37,670 nucleotides of DNA, from NCBI GenBank assembly GCA_024398535.1, contig JAKSIY010000012.1, forward strand, positions 1-37,670, in the 5' to 3' direction. The notes beneath the pieces were generated by a model. That model saw only the letters and a program-made list of their open reading frames with translations. It did no database searches and was not told the DNA's origin. Position numbers and translations under genes: made by a program. Shown one piece after another: positions 7,067 through 15,945 of the stretch (within the stretch, counting starts at the first letter, position 1; each line of letters starts with the position of its first letter). This stretch comes from Bacteroidaceae bacterium (GTDB lineage Bacteria > Bacteroidota > Bacteroidia > Bacteroidales > Bacteroidaceae).

Positions 7067-9144
7067 CTTCTCATTGGCCTCTGTGGCTGAGGAGCCGGTT
7101 TCTCTACATTGTAGATCTTCTCCTGGCCGGCGTATGAAGCCTTGATGGTGTAGAATACATCGCCGGTACCCTTTGTCACCTCATACTTGACACTTGGATC
7201 AGAAGCTGTAACTGTTACGTTTGCTGCGCTTTCAACGCCGATGCTGTAGATGTTCTCCTTGACAATACCGTTACGCTCTGTTGAACGTACTGGGATTTCT
7301 GGCATCTCAACGCTCTTGCCGTCAACCTTTACAGAGAGTGTAGGAGCAACCGGACGCTCCAGAGCCTGGCCCTTCTTGCTGAAGCCAATGCCCTGCATGT
7401 CAAACAGATTGCCGTCAGGGCCCTCTGCTACCAGGTAGATGGCGTGCTTGCCGCCAAGCTGGTCAACATACTGTGCAACGTCTGCTGTAAAGCATGTCAC
7501 CTTTGACGCAGAACCTGCAGGAACATTGATCACTGCAATCTGCTTGCCGTTCCATGTGCTGTTTGCCCAAGGGCCGTCCATCATGACCTTGATCTTGAAT
7601 GCAGCGGTTGTCTGCGGTGTAATGAAGATGTTGATTGCTGTCTTGTTGCCCTTCTTTGTGCCGGCAAATGGCTGAACACCCTTTGATGCCTTCTTCAGAC
7701 CGCCAAAGCCAAAGTACTTGAAACCTACAATTGAACCGTTCTTAAGGTTTGTCAGGTCCATGGCATTGTCCCAAACATGCCATGTGTCCTGCATGCAGCC
7801 TGGATCAGACATGTAGCAGGCATAACCGGCAGAGTAGTAACGGTATGGATCCAGACCGTAGATGTGGAAGCCTTCTGAGGTAACCTCTGCACCGGTATAT
7901 TCGTCACCGTTTGATGCCTTTGCTGTCCACTTGCCGTCTGGTGCGTATGGGTCGTATGCTGTGAGACGAACCTTACCGCCATCGGCAACTGACTTCTCGT
8001 CATATTCAATCTTGACAGGAGCAACCATTGCCTGACGTGCATTACCAAAGCCACGTGGTGGACGGTGGTAGAAGATATACCACTGGTCACCGATCTTCTC
8101 AATGCTGCCATGGGTGTTATGGGCAGAGTTCGTTGTTGTCAGTTTGGTACCATCCTCGTTTAGAACGACACCACGTGAGTCAACTGCAACACCACCGCTG
8201 CGCCATGGGCCCAGAGGAGAGTCAGCGTAGCAGTAACGCAGAGCAGAGTTTGTACTGCCAAGACCGTAGTCAGGACCAGAGTAACCTGAGAAAATCATGA
8301 CGAACTTGTTGCCAACCTGACGGATTGATGAAGCCTCAAAGAAGTTGAAGTCACCTGGATCCTGTCCTTCTGCAAGAGCAGGGTAAACTGTTCCGGCCGG
8401 GTCACGTACCACACCGTAACGTGAGCTTGCCGGCATGAAGTAATCAATTGGTTCTGTACCTGGACGTACTGAGTACATTGTCTCTGGGTCAAGCTGTGCT
8501 GCAGTTGAGTGCTGGAAGCCCCAGTAACCGTAAGCACGCCAGCCTCTTTCGTAGTCAGGATCATTTTTGTCAGTTACCTTCTCAATGATTACTGATGGGT
8601 CAAAACCAATACAGCTACCTGGAATCGTAGCAGTACCCTCGGCATTCAGGTTGAGCGGGGTGAATGGGCCGTCAGGACGGTCACCCTTGCAGACCATTGC
8701 TTCACGACGTGCACCACGGCTGTGTGGGTACAGGTAATATACCTTCTTTCCGTTTTCATCAACTTCTACAAGGTCTGGAGCATACATTACGTCCCACTGG
8801 TCGTTGATGAAGTATGTGAAGATTGGGCCTTCGTCACGCCACTGTGACAGATCCTCAATAGGGGCAGACCATGCACGGATATCCGGACCGCAGTAGCTGC
8901 CGAACCTTACATCGTGTGAACCGATGATGTATGCACGGTAATGACCTGGATTGTCTGGATCCTCAAATACTTTAGGCTCGCCGTCTGGAACATGCTCCCA
9001 GAGTGGCAGATAAGGGTTTGCCTGGCTGTTGAAGATGTACTTGCCTGTCTTGTCTGCAGGAGCCTTCTTCTTTGCGGCATCTGCGCTGGCTGGAACCATA
9101 AGGCCTGCAGCCAGACACATGATCAGAAAACTGCTTTTTTTCAT
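7063..9144 (-). CDS. Secreted glycoside hydrolase family 43-like protein with C-terminal CBM6-like domain
   Basis: 693 residues with a signal peptide (MKKSSFLIMCLAAGLMVPAS, cleaved near ADA). Residues about 40-390 form a GH43 five-bladed propeller with the three expected acidic positions: the Asp of the NPYLPLWEHVPDGEPKVF region (general base), the Asp of YAPDLVEV (pKa modulator) and the Glu of FFEASSIRQVG (general acid). The sequence also has AHNTHGSIEKIGDQWYIFYH, typical of the later blades. Residues about 460-600 resemble a CBM6-type beta-sandwich (HAIYLVAEGPDGNLFDMQGI), followed by a short beta-rich tail ending in a Pro/Arg-rich stretch. Likely activity is on arabinose- or xylose-type linkages in the periplasm or outside the cell, but GH43 substrate cannot be set from sequence alone. 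It sits 33 nt after the S9 peptidase gene and overlaps the HAD gene. Confidence 0.85.
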   Translation of the reverse strand: MKKSSFLIMCLAAGLMVPASADAAKKKAPADKTGKYIFNSQANPYLPLWEHVPDGEPKVFEDPDNPGHYRAYIIGSHDVRFGSYCGPDIRAWSAPIEDLSQWRDEGPIFTYFINDQWDVMYAPDLVEVDENGKKVYYLYPHSRGARREAMVCKGDRPDGPFTPLNLNAEGTATIPGSCIGFDPSVIIEKVTDKNDPDYERGWRAYGYWGFQHSTAAQLDPETMYSVRPGTEPIDYFMPASSRYGVVRDPAGTVYPALAEGQDPGDFNFFEASSIRQVGNKFVMIFSGYSGPDYGLGSTNSALRYCYADSPLGPWRSGGVAVDSRGVVLNEDGTKLTTTNSAHNTHGSIEKIGDQWYIFYHRPPRGFGNARQAMVAPVKIEYDEKSVADGGKVRLTAYDPYAPDGKWTAKASNGDEYTGAEVTSEGFHIYGLDPYRYYSAGYACYMSDPGCMQDTWHVWDNAMDLTNLKNGSIVGFKYFGFGGLKKASKGVQPFAGTKKGNKTAINIFITPQTTAAFKIKVMMDGPWANSTWNGKQIAVINVPAGSASKVTCFTADVAQYVDQLGGKHAIYLVAEGPDGNLFDMQGIGFSKKGQALERPVAPTLSVKVDGKSVEMPEIPVRSTERNGIVKENIYSIGVESAANVTVTASDPSVKYEVTKGTGDVFYTIKASYAGQEKIYNVEKPAPQPQRPMRR

Positions 9145-9177
9145 AGATTTTTTTTGTAGTTATTATTAATGATTGGA

Positions 9178-11163
9178 TTATTTCAGATAGTCTTCAAAAT
9201 AGTCTGTCACCTTCTGCATCAGGTGGACGCGGTCCTTGCCTGAGACATTGTGCTCATGGGTAGGGTATGGGAAGTAGTCAACCTGAACACCGTTTTTGAT
9301 GCAGCTCTCTATGAAGCTCAGGCTGTGCTGCCATACCACGGTGTTGTCAATGGCTCCCTGGCAGATGAGCAGCTTGCCCTTTAGGTTAGGTGCCTTGTCA
9401 ATAAGGCTGGTCAGTGCAAAGCCGTCAGGATTTGTGGCCTCAGTCTCCATGTAACGCTCGCCGTACATTACCTCATACCATTTCCAGTCAATGACAGGAC
9501 CTCCGGCAACGCCAACCTTGAATACGTCAGGGTAGGTTGTCATGAGTGATATGGTCATGAATCCACCGTAGCTCCATCCGTGAACGCCTATGCGGTCTCT
9601 GTCAACCCAGCTGTGTGACATGAGCCACTCCATGCCCTTCATCTGGTCCTGCATCTCAACCTGACCGCACTGACGGTGTATGGCCTTCTCATACTCAGCA
9701 CCATGGTTAGGAGTTCCGCGGTTGTCCATCACGAATACCACGTATCCGCGCTGTGCCATGTACATTTCCCAGCGGCGCAACTGAGCCTGGTATGCGTCTG
9801 TAACAAGCTGTGTGTGTGGGCCGCCATATACATATAATATTACCGGATATTTCTTTGACTCGTCAAAGTCAAGAGGCTTGATCAGACGGTACCAGTTGTC
9901 ATACTTGCCGTCTGCACTCTTTATTGTGCCCATCTCAATCTCGCCGTAGTCAAGGGCATCAGAAGGGTCAATTGCCTTGAAAATCTCTGTCAGTGCAGAC
10001 TTGCCGTCTGTCTTTCCGTAAACGGTGATGCCGGGATTCTTCAGTGATGTATAGCTGTCTGTAAAGTACTTGCCGTCAGGGCTGATGGTACATGTGTGCC
10101 ATCCCTCTGCCTTGGTAAGCCTTATCGTGGCTCCGTTCTTGATGTCAGTCCTGTAAAGGTGTCTCTCAACCGGAGATACCGCTGCTGAATAGTAGAATAT
10201 GTAGCGTCCGCGCTGTGTCAGGTATTCGCAGTCTGCATCGAGCCTGGTCAGGCGCTTTGGTTCTCCGCCTTTCAGCGAGCATAGGAACAGCTCCTTGTAG
10301 CCGGTGCGGTTGTCTGTCTGGTAAATGAAACTGTCCGCATCGCCCTCAATGAAGCGCAGAGGCCACTGTGGCTCAACGAAACGGCTGTTTTCTTCTGTCA
10401 GCAATGTGCGCAGGAAACGGCCTGTGGTGGCATCGTATTCGTTCAGATGCATGTGCTTCTGCGCACGGTCAAGTACCTGTATGTAGATGCGGTCCGATGC
10501 CGGTCCCCATGTGATGTTCGTCAGATAACGTTCTGCATCAAAGTCCGTGACGTCCATCCAGACGGTCTTCTTTGTGCTGATGTCATAGACGCCCAGTGAC
10601 ACGAACTCTGACTCCATGCCGTTCATTGGGTAGCGTATCTCACGCAGGGTACCTGTGCGGGTGGTTATGTCAAGCAGAGGAAACAGTGTCACGCGGCTCT
10701 CGTCCTTCTTATAGAACGCAATCTTTGAACTGTCCGGTGAAATGAATATGCCTCCGTTTATGCCGAATTCGTTGCGGCTGACACTTTCACCGCATACAAT
10801 TCCCGGTTCTGTGTATGAGGTGATGGCAATCTGCTCTTTTCCGTCTGTTGAATAGTAGATGTTCCCGTCTTTCAGGGTTACGTAATATCTCTTGCTTACG
10901 GTGCCCGGATTGCCTGAAGATGGCACGGTGATTTTTTCCGTGGTCTTTTTGCCGTTGCTCACAAAGATGGTGTTGGTGGTCTGGCCACTCTGGGTGTAAT
11001 GGAAACTCTTTGAGTCACTTGCCCACTCTGGGTAGATGCGCTGGACTGCAAGCCCAGTTCCAAGAACGGCCTCCTCCATTGTCAGAAGACGCTTTCCTTC
11101 CTGTGCTCCTGCCGGGCCCGATGCCATCAGCAGTGCTGCTATGATCAATGTTGCCTTTTTCAT
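9178..11163 (-). CDS. S9 family serine peptidase (dipeptidyl-peptidase IV-like)
   Basis: About 661 residues from the ATG at 11163, chosen because it begins a signal peptide (MKKATLIIAALLMASGPAGA). The longer in-frame start at 11196 would overlap the relA coding end. Residues about 25-430 are the DPP-IV-type beta-propeller (WASDSKSFHYTQSG, ISPDSSKIAFYKKDE, WGPASDRIY). The C-terminal alpha/beta-hydrolase has the Ser nucleophile in HGWSYGGFM, the Asp in CQGAIDNTV and the His in YPTHEHNV, with the YVYGGPHTQLV oxyanion strand. Such enzymes release dipeptides (often X-Pro) from peptides in the periplasm, feeding peptide uptake in asaccharolytic or mixed-feeding Bacteroidales. Its ATG is 16 nt after the relA stop, so cotranscription is likely. 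Exact specificity is not determinable here. Confidence 0.9.
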   Translation of the reverse strand: MKKATLIIAALLMASGPAGAQEGKRLLTMEEAVLGTGLAVQRIYPEWASDSKSFHYTQSGQTTNTIFVSNGKKTTEKITVPSSGNPGTVSKRYYVTLKDGNIYYSTDGKEQIAITSYTEPGIVCGESVSRNEFGINGGIFISPDSSKIAFYKKDESRVTLFPLLDITTRTGTLREIRYPMNGMESEFVSLGVYDISTKKTVWMDVTDFDAERYLTNITWGPASDRIYIQVLDRAQKHMHLNEYDATTGRFLRTLLTEENSRFVEPQWPLRFIEGDADSFIYQTDNRTGYKELFLCSLKGGEPKRLTRLDADCEYLTQRGRYIFYYSAAVSPVERHLYRTDIKNGATIRLTKAEGWHTCTISPDGKYFTDSYTSLKNPGITVYGKTDGKSALTEIFKAIDPSDALDYGEIEMGTIKSADGKYDNWYRLIKPLDFDESKKYPVILYVYGGPHTQLVTDAYQAQLRRWEMYMAQRGYVVFVMDNRGTPNHGAEYEKAIHRQCGQVEMQDQMKGMEWLMSHSWVDRDRIGVHGWSYGGFMTISLMTTYPDVFKVGVAGGPVIDWKWYEVMYGERYMETEATNPDGFALTSLIDKAPNLKGKLLICQGAIDNTVVWQHSLSFIESCIKNGVQVDYFPYPTHEHNVSGKDRVHLMQKVTDYFEDYLK

Positions 11164-11179
11164 CTCTTTTCCTGTTGTT

Positions 11180-13402
11180 TTATGATGCACGGTCAACCTG
11201 CTTTACTCCCTTGACCTGCTGCAGTTTCCTGATGAGCGTCTTCAGCGAACTGAGGTCACTGACCTGGACTGTCAGCTGGCCCTGGAACAGACCGTCGTTT
11301 GAGTCTATGCTTATTGAGCGCAGCAGGGTGTCACGCTCCTTGTTTATTATGCTTGAAATGTTTGATACAATACCAATGTCGTCAACGCCCACTACACGCA
11401 GGGTTATGTTGTACTGGCTGCCGCTCTTGCCTGCCCAGCGGGCGCGTACGATGCGGTAAGGATATCGCTCCTGCATGCGTTTCAGGTTCGGACACTCCGA
11501 GCGGTGGATTCTCATGCCTCCGCTGATGCTGACAAATCCGGTCACGTTGTCGCCGTAGATAGGGTGGCAGCATCCTGCAAGCTTGAAATCAACGCCCTTA
11601 AGGTTCTCTCCAATCACCAGAACATCCTCTTCTGACTTTCCGTCTTCATTCTGAAACTGGTTGAAGCGGCTCTGTTCAAGGTTGAAGTCCTGGGCTTTGT
11701 GCTGCTCCTGCTCTGCGGCAGTATGCATCTCTTCATACGTGGCCAGTACCTGGTCAACGGTGATTGCCTCTGTGCTGAGTGCGTGGAAGAACTGCGACTG
11801 TGACTTGTAGCCCATCTTCAGTATCAGGCGGGCCATCTCACTCTCGCCAATCTCAATCTTGCGGTTCTTGAAACGGCGTTGCAACAGCTCGCGTCCTACA
11901 AGCGATTCGCGGTTCTCAATCTCCTTCATGCCCTGCCGGATGCGCATCTTGGCCCTTGAGGTGACCACTATGTTGAGCCAGTCAGGCTTTGGAGTCTGCT
12001 GCGGCGATGTCAGTATCTCTACCGTGTCACCGCTGTGCAGCACGTGGTTTATCTTGACGTTGCGGTTTCCAAGATGGGCGCCCACGCATGAGAGTCCAAG
12101 CTTGGTATGTATTCCGAATGCAAAGTCCAGTACGGTTGCTCCCTTTGGAAGCTTGTGGACGTCGCCATTCGGGGTAAAGACAAATATCTCTTCCTTGTAA
12201 AGACCCATTGATAGGTCCTTCATGAGCTCGTCAGGCGATGAGTTTGTCTCAAGCACCTCACGTATGCCGGCCATTATGCGGTCTGCGGCGCCCTCGCTCT
12301 TGATGCCCTTGTATGCCCAGTGTGCGGCGATGCCCCTCTCTGCAATCTCATCCATGCGGCGGGTGCGTATCTGGACCTCAACCCAGCGGTTCTCAGGACC
12401 GTAAACGGTTATGTGCAGTGATTCGTAGCCATTGCTCTTTGGAATGCTCAGCCAGTCCTTCAGGCGCTTGGGGTTAGGCTGGTACATGTCCGTGACGATG
12501 CTGTATGCATGCCAGCAGAGTGCCTTCTCCTTCTCAAGTGGGGCATCGATTATAATGCGGATGGCAAACAGGTCATAAATCTTGTCAACCGTGGTGTTCT
12601 GGTTCTTCAGCTTGTTCCAGATACTTGATATGGACTTGGTGCGGCCCTTCATGACGTACTTCATGTGGGTCTCGTCAAGACGCTTGCGCAGTGGCTCCAT
12701 GAAGGCCTCCATGTAGGCATCGCGCGCACGTTTGGTGTCAGATAGCTGATGGGCTATGTCGTCATAGACATCCCTGTGCTCATACTTGACAGCCATGTCC
12801 TCAAGCGCACTCTTTATGGCGTATAGACCAAGTCTGTGGGCCATTGGGGTGTAGAGCAGGTTGCACTCTTGTACTACGTGTGACCGGTATTCCGTATCAG
12901 TAGAATGGTTGAGCATCCTGAGAAGCACGTAACGGTCTGCAATGAGGCAGATGATTACGCGTATGTCTTCAGCGAATGAGAGCAGCAGCTTGCGGAAGTT
13001 CTCGTCCTGCAGGGAGTCATGCTCTGAGTATAGTTTCTTGACGCGTCCAAGACACTCCAGCAGATGCGCCGTGTCCTCTCCGTACAGGCTGCGTACCTCT
13101 GCTATGTCAAGAATGCCGCTCTCAATTATCGGGGCAAGCATCACCGTCAGCAGGGACGGCTGCTTCAGACCAACCTCATTAGTCAGGGCAAGGCATGTTC
13201 CCAGGCTATGCAGCAGAGTGTCCACTCCATGCTGGTCACGTCCGTAGGCTCCGGCCAGGATGCCCCTTCTTACGGTGTTTCTGATCTCTTTCCACTGCTT
13301 TCGTGTGAACATAGAGGCAGTGCCTTCCGCCAGCTGACGGTAGGTGCTGATGAACAGCTCCTGTTCCTCTTTGTCCGGGAATGCTCCTGATGGTAGTTTC
13401 AT
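11180..13402 (-). CDS. relA: RelA/SpoT-family (p)ppGpp synthetase with degenerate hydrolase domain
   Basis: 740 residues from the ATG at 13402 (MKLPSGAFPDKEEQ). The longer in-frame extension to 13705 is rejected because it would cover the promoter and start of the divergent gene. Domain order: HD-hydrolase-like (about 45-200), synthetase (about 230-350), TGS (FVFTPNGDVHKLPKGATVLD), helical region, Cys-rich zinc-finger-like segment (LAGCCHPIYGDNVTGFVS), C-terminal ACT (YNITLRVVGVDDIGIVSNIS). The hydrolase HD motif (normally LLHDVIEDT) reads MLAPIIESG, and ADRLHNMRT reads ADRYVLLRML, so hydrolysis is probably lost. The synthetase is intact: GRTKSISSIWNKLK, YDLFAIRIII, PKSNGYESLH, EVQIRTRRMDEIAERGIAAH. 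Its loop motif is RLKD, the RxKD form usual in bifunctional Rel. It heads the transcription unit leading to the S9 peptidase. Confidence 0.92.
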   Translation of the reverse strand: MKLPSGAFPDKEEQELFISTYRQLAEGTASMFTRKQWKEIRNTVRRGILAGAYGRDQHGVDTLLHSLGTCLALTNEVGLKQPSLLTVMLAPIIESGILDIAEVRSLYGEDTAHLLECLGRVKKLYSEHDSLQDENFRKLLLSFAEDIRVIICLIADRYVLLRMLNHSTDTEYRSHVVQECNLLYTPMAHRLGLYAIKSALEDMAVKYEHRDVYDDIAHQLSDTKRARDAYMEAFMEPLRKRLDETHMKYVMKGRTKSISSIWNKLKNQNTTVDKIYDLFAIRIIIDAPLEKEKALCWHAYSIVTDMYQPNPKRLKDWLSIPKSNGYESLHITVYGPENRWVEVQIRTRRMDEIAERGIAAHWAYKGIKSEGAADRIMAGIREVLETNSSPDELMKDLSMGLYKEEIFVFTPNGDVHKLPKGATVLDFAFGIHTKLGLSCVGAHLGNRNVKINHVLHSGDTVEILTSPQQTPKPDWLNIVVTSRAKMRIRQGMKEIENRESLVGRELLQRRFKNRKIEIGESEMARLILKMGYKSQSQFFHALSTEAITVDQVLATYEEMHTAAEQEQHKAQDFNLEQSRFNQFQNEDGKSEEDVLVIGENLKGVDFKLAGCCHPIYGDNVTGFVSISGGMRIHRSECPNLKRMQERYPYRIVRARWAGKSGSQYNITLRVVGVDDIGIVSNISSIINKERDTLLRSISIDSNDGLFQGQLTVQVSDLSSLKTLIRKLQQVKGVKQVDRAS

Positions 13403-13409
13403 GTCATTA

Positions 13410-13417
13410 CAAAGATA
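13410..13417 (-). promoter_or_regulatory. Bacteroidota -7 box (TATCTTTG) for relA
   Basis: On the minus strand TATCTTTG is a perfect TAnnTTTG match, 7 nt before the relA ATG. No good TTTG -33 element was found at the right spacing. The leader would be very short. Confidence 0.5.
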
Positions 13418-13477
13418 ATGGTAAAATATTAATTTACCTCTTTTATAATGAATAGAATGTAAATATGGTTGCTGGAA

Positions 13478-13508
13478 TTGTACTAATGATGGAAAATCTG
13501 TAATTTTG
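13478..13508 (+). promoter_or_regulatory. Bacteroidota promoter of the sigma-54 activator operon
   Basis: TTG at 13478-13480, a 20-nt spacer, then TAATTTTG at 13501-13508 (TAnnTTTG). It lies 26 nt upstream of the ATG at 13535, back-to-back with the relA promoter in the 132-nt divergent gap. Confidence 0.65.
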
Positions 13509-13534
13509 TCAGTTCTTGGAAACGTAGGATTAAA

Positions 13535-14758
13535 ATGAATACAGAAGAGGTAGTGAATATGAAGCGCAGGTTCCAGATTGTTGGAAACTCTGTGGAATTG
13601 AACCGGGCGATAGACGTGGCCATTCAGGTTGCGCCAACAGACCTTGCTGTGCTGGTTACCGGAGAGAGCGGCTCTGGAAAAGAGAGCTTTCCTAAGATTA
13701 TTCACGCAGGAAGTATCAGGAAATCAAAACAATATATAGCTGTAAACTGCGGTGCTATCCCTGAGGGAACCATTGATTCTGAGCTCTTTGGCCATGAAAA
13801 AGGTGCATTTACCGGAGCCATCAACGAACGCAAGGGTTACTTTGCAGAGGCCAATGGCGGAACAATATTCCTTGATGAGGTGGCAGAACTGCCGCTGGCT
13901 ACCCAGGCGCGTCTTTTGCGTGTCCTTGAGTCCGGTGAATACATAAAGGTAGGCTCTTCAAAGGTTGAGAAGACTGACGTTCGCATTGTAGCTGCAACAA
14001 ATGTCAATCTGGCAGAGGCCATTGAGAAGGGGCGCTTCAGGGAAGACTTGTACTACAGGCTCAGTACCATACCTATCAAGGTCCCGCCACTCAGGGAAAG
14101 AGGCAATGACATACTGCTGCTTTTCCGCAAGTTTGCCTCTGACTGTTCCGTAAAATACCACATGCCGCAGCTTCAGCTTGCTGACGATGCCCGTGAGGTG
14201 CTTGCCAGCTACTACTGGCCGGGAAATATCCGCCAGCTGAAGAACATAACAGAGCAGATGTCCATCATGGTTCCGGAACCAAGGGTAGTGACTGCTCAGA
14301 TGCTTAAGGAGTTCCTTCCTGACAACCGCTCCAGAATGCTGCCTGTGGCTCTGGGTACCCAGCATCAGGAGAACTCATTTGAGAACGAGCGTGAGATTTT
14401 ATATAAGGTGCTCTTTGACATGCGCCGCGACATTACGGACCTGAAGGCTCAGGTGAGCAGGATGAGCAAGGACAATCATGAGCAGGCATCGCATCATGAC
14501 AGTCAGCCAATACAGATTCTGCAGGGACACTCTGTCACACATGCAGAGCCGGTAGCTCCTGCGCGTCAGTCCATAGCCGATGACATTCAGGATACAGAGG
14601 TCTATGTTGAGGAGACTCTCTCTGTTGATGAGGTGGAGAAGGATCTGATAAGACGTGCCCTGGCAAAGCATTCCGGCAAGAGGAAGAACGCGGCAAAGGA
14701 CCTGAACATATCAGAGAGAACGCTGTACAGGAAAATCAAGGAATACAATCTGGAGTGA
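13535..14758 (+). CDS. Sigma-54-dependent transcriptional activator (AAA+ and Fis-type HTH, no receiver domain)
   Basis: 407 residues; an internal ATG at 13559 is an alternative start. The AAA+ sigma-54 activation domain begins almost at the N-terminus (about residues 10-245). Walker A is GESGSGKE, the sigma-54 contact loop is GAFTGA (in GHEKGAFTGAINERKG), Walker B is GGTIFLDEVAELP, and arginine fingers lie in GRFREDLYYRLSTIPI. After a low-complexity linker with a coiled-coil-like stretch, the C-terminus is a Fis-type helix-turn-helix (AAKDLNISERTLYRKIKEY). There is no receiver, GAF or PAS domain, so activity would be set by abundance or by a partner protein. Walker A carries Ser (SGSGKE) where Val or Thr is more usual. 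It is first in an operon with the LptE-like gene, the TPR-like gene and secG, an arrangement recurrent in Bacteroidota. Targets are not visible here. Confidence 0.92.
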   Translation: MNTEEVVNMKRRFQIVGNSVELNRAIDVAIQVAPTDLAVLVTGESGSGKESFPKIIHAGSIRKSKQYIAVNCGAIPEGTIDSELFGHEKGAFTGAINERKGYFAEANGGTIFLDEVAELPLATQARLLRVLESGEYIKVGSSKVEKTDVRIVAATNVNLAEAIEKGRFREDLYYRLSTIPIKVPPLRERGNDILLLFRKFASDCSVKYHMPQLQLADDAREVLASYYWPGNIRQLKNITEQMSIMVPEPRVVTAQMLKEFLPDNRSRMLPVALGTQHQENSFENEREILYKVLFDMRRDITDLKAQVSRMSKDNHEQASHHDSQPIQILQGHSVTHAEPVAPARQSIADDIQDTEVYVEETLSVDEVEKDLIRRALAKHSGKRKNAAKDLNISERTLYRKIKEYNLE

Positions 14759-14760
14759 AG

Positions 14761-15276
14761 ATGAAAAGACGAATAGCATCGGCAGTGTGCTTGCTGACAG
14801 TCCTTGTGCTGGCAGTCCAGTGCATTCCGTCATATAAATTCAACGGTGCGTCAATAGACTACAATACTACAAAGACGTTGACAATTGAGCCGTTCTCAAA
14901 CCGTGCTGCCTATCAGTGGGGCCCTATGGCGTCAATGTTCAACAACTCTATAAGTGACATCTTTGTACGCCAGACTAAACTGCGTCAGGTAAAGCGTGAC
15001 GGTGACCTGCAGTTCTCTGGTGAGATTACCGGCTATGACCAGACCAACAAGGCGGTCTCTTCTGACGGATACTCATCGATGGTACAGCTCAGGATGACTG
15101 TCCATGTCAAGTATGTGAATACAAAGAATCACAATGAGGATTTTGACAAGTCCTTCTCTGCAACCCGTGAGTATGAATCCGGCCAGCAGCTCTCTGCAGT
15201 CCAGGAGGAGCTTGTGCAGCAGATGATTGATGAGATTGTGGACCAGATTTTCAATGCATCGGTAGCTAACTGGTAA
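14761..15276 (+). CDS. lptE: LptE-like outer-membrane lipoprotein (LPS assembly)
   Basis: 171 residues from the ATG at 14761, which has GGAG 6 nt upstream. A GTG at 14755, overlapping the previous stop, is the alternative. The N-terminus MKRRIASAVCLLTVLVLAVQC is a lipoprotein-type signal followed by IPSYKFNGASIDYNTTKTLT, the characteristic LptE-family opening in Bacteroidota. The body is a small alpha/beta fold (IEPFSNRAAYQWGPM, FSGEITGYDQTNK) with a helical end (QQMIDEIVDQIFNASV). LptE plugs the LptD barrel that inserts LPS or LOS into the outer leaflet. The residue before the candidate lipidated Cys is Gln, unlike the usual Gly/Ala/Ser, so lipidation is less certain. It abuts the sigma-54 activator gene and is 2 nt from the next gene. 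Confidence 0.82.
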   Translation: MKRRIASAVCLLTVLVLAVQCIPSYKFNGASIDYNTTKTLTIEPFSNRAAYQWGPMASMFNNSISDIFVRQTKLRQVKRDGDLQFSGEITGYDQTNKAVSSDGYSSMVQLRMTVHVKYVNTKNHNEDFDKSFSATREYESGQQLSAVQEELVQQMIDEIVDQIFNASVANW

Positions 15277-15278
15277 TC

Positions 15279-15944
15279 ATGGACAGGGCGTTTCTGGCAA
15301 ATCTTGTGAAGAATCCGTCCGGGCTGAATCAGGAAACTCTGGGACAGCTTGAGGCTCTTCTGCAGCAGACTCCTGCAAGCAAGAGTGTAGCCGCGCTTTA
15401 TCTGATGAACCTGAAGCGTCTGCAGAGCCCGGCACTGCAGAGCGCAATAGTCCGTTATCTGCCGCTGTTTGCCGGTAAGGATGAAATTCAGAATTTCCTG
15501 TCGTCTGGTGCGCAGGACAGGACAATGGCCATTCTGGATGCTTTCCTGGGCGATGCTGACCTGCACGACTCGGTGGATTCTCTCTATGCAGTTCAGCCGC
15601 ATTATGATTTACTGGCACTTGAAGCAGAAGAGCCAGAAGAGGAGACTCCCCAGGATGACCTGATTTCACGTTTCCTTGACAGCGGAGCGGAACTTGACCT
15701 GAAACTTGCCCCTGATGAGGAGGAACAGCCGCTTTCAGACGACGATGAGGAGGGGGCAGAGGAAAGCTTCCAGGATGAGATGTTTACTGAAACCCTTGCC
15801 CGAATCCTTATCCGTCAGCATCAGTATGAGCGTGCTTTGGAAATAATTCAGTCATTATATTTGAATTTCCCAAATAAAAGCGCTTACTTTGCAGACCAAA
15901 TCCGGTATTTGGAAAAACTTGTAAAAATAAATAAAACAAAATAA
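15279..15944 (+). CDS. Acidic TPR-like cytosolic protein of unknown function
   Basis: 221 residues, no signal peptide or membrane segment. The N-terminal two-fifths is helical. The middle (about residues 115-165) is highly acidic (EAEEPEEETPQDD, APDEEEQPLSDDDEEG). The C-terminus holds a TPR-like helical pair (TLARILIRQHQYERALEIIQ, then LYLNFPNKSAYFADQIRYLE). I do not recognise a specific function. A protein of this type often sits between lptE and secG in Bacteroidota, suggesting a link to envelope assembly or secretion, but that is inference from position. Confidence 0.75.
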   Translation: MDRAFLANLVKNPSGLNQETLGQLEALLQQTPASKSVAALYLMNLKRLQSPALQSAIVRYLPLFAGKDEIQNFLSSGAQDRTMAILDAFLGDADLHDSVDSLYAVQPHYDLLALEAEEPEEETPQDDLISRFLDSGAELDLKLAPDEEEQPLSDDDEEGAEESFQDEMFTETLARILIRQHQYERALEIIQSLYLNFPNKSAYFADQIRYLEKLVKINKTK

Positions 15945-15945
15945 G

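Noticed and set aside
11164-11196. Longer start for the S9 peptidase overlapping relA
   Set aside because: The ATG at 11163 gives a clean signal peptide; the extension hides it.
13403-13705. N-terminal extension of relA by 101 residues
   Set aside because: It would cover the relA and divergent promoters and the start of the sigma-54 activator, and the added sequence resembles no Rel domain.
15129-15669. Two minus-strand open frames (157 and 130 codons) under lptE and the TPR-like gene
   Set aside because: Fully antisense to an operon with consistent spacing; no start context or recognisable domain.
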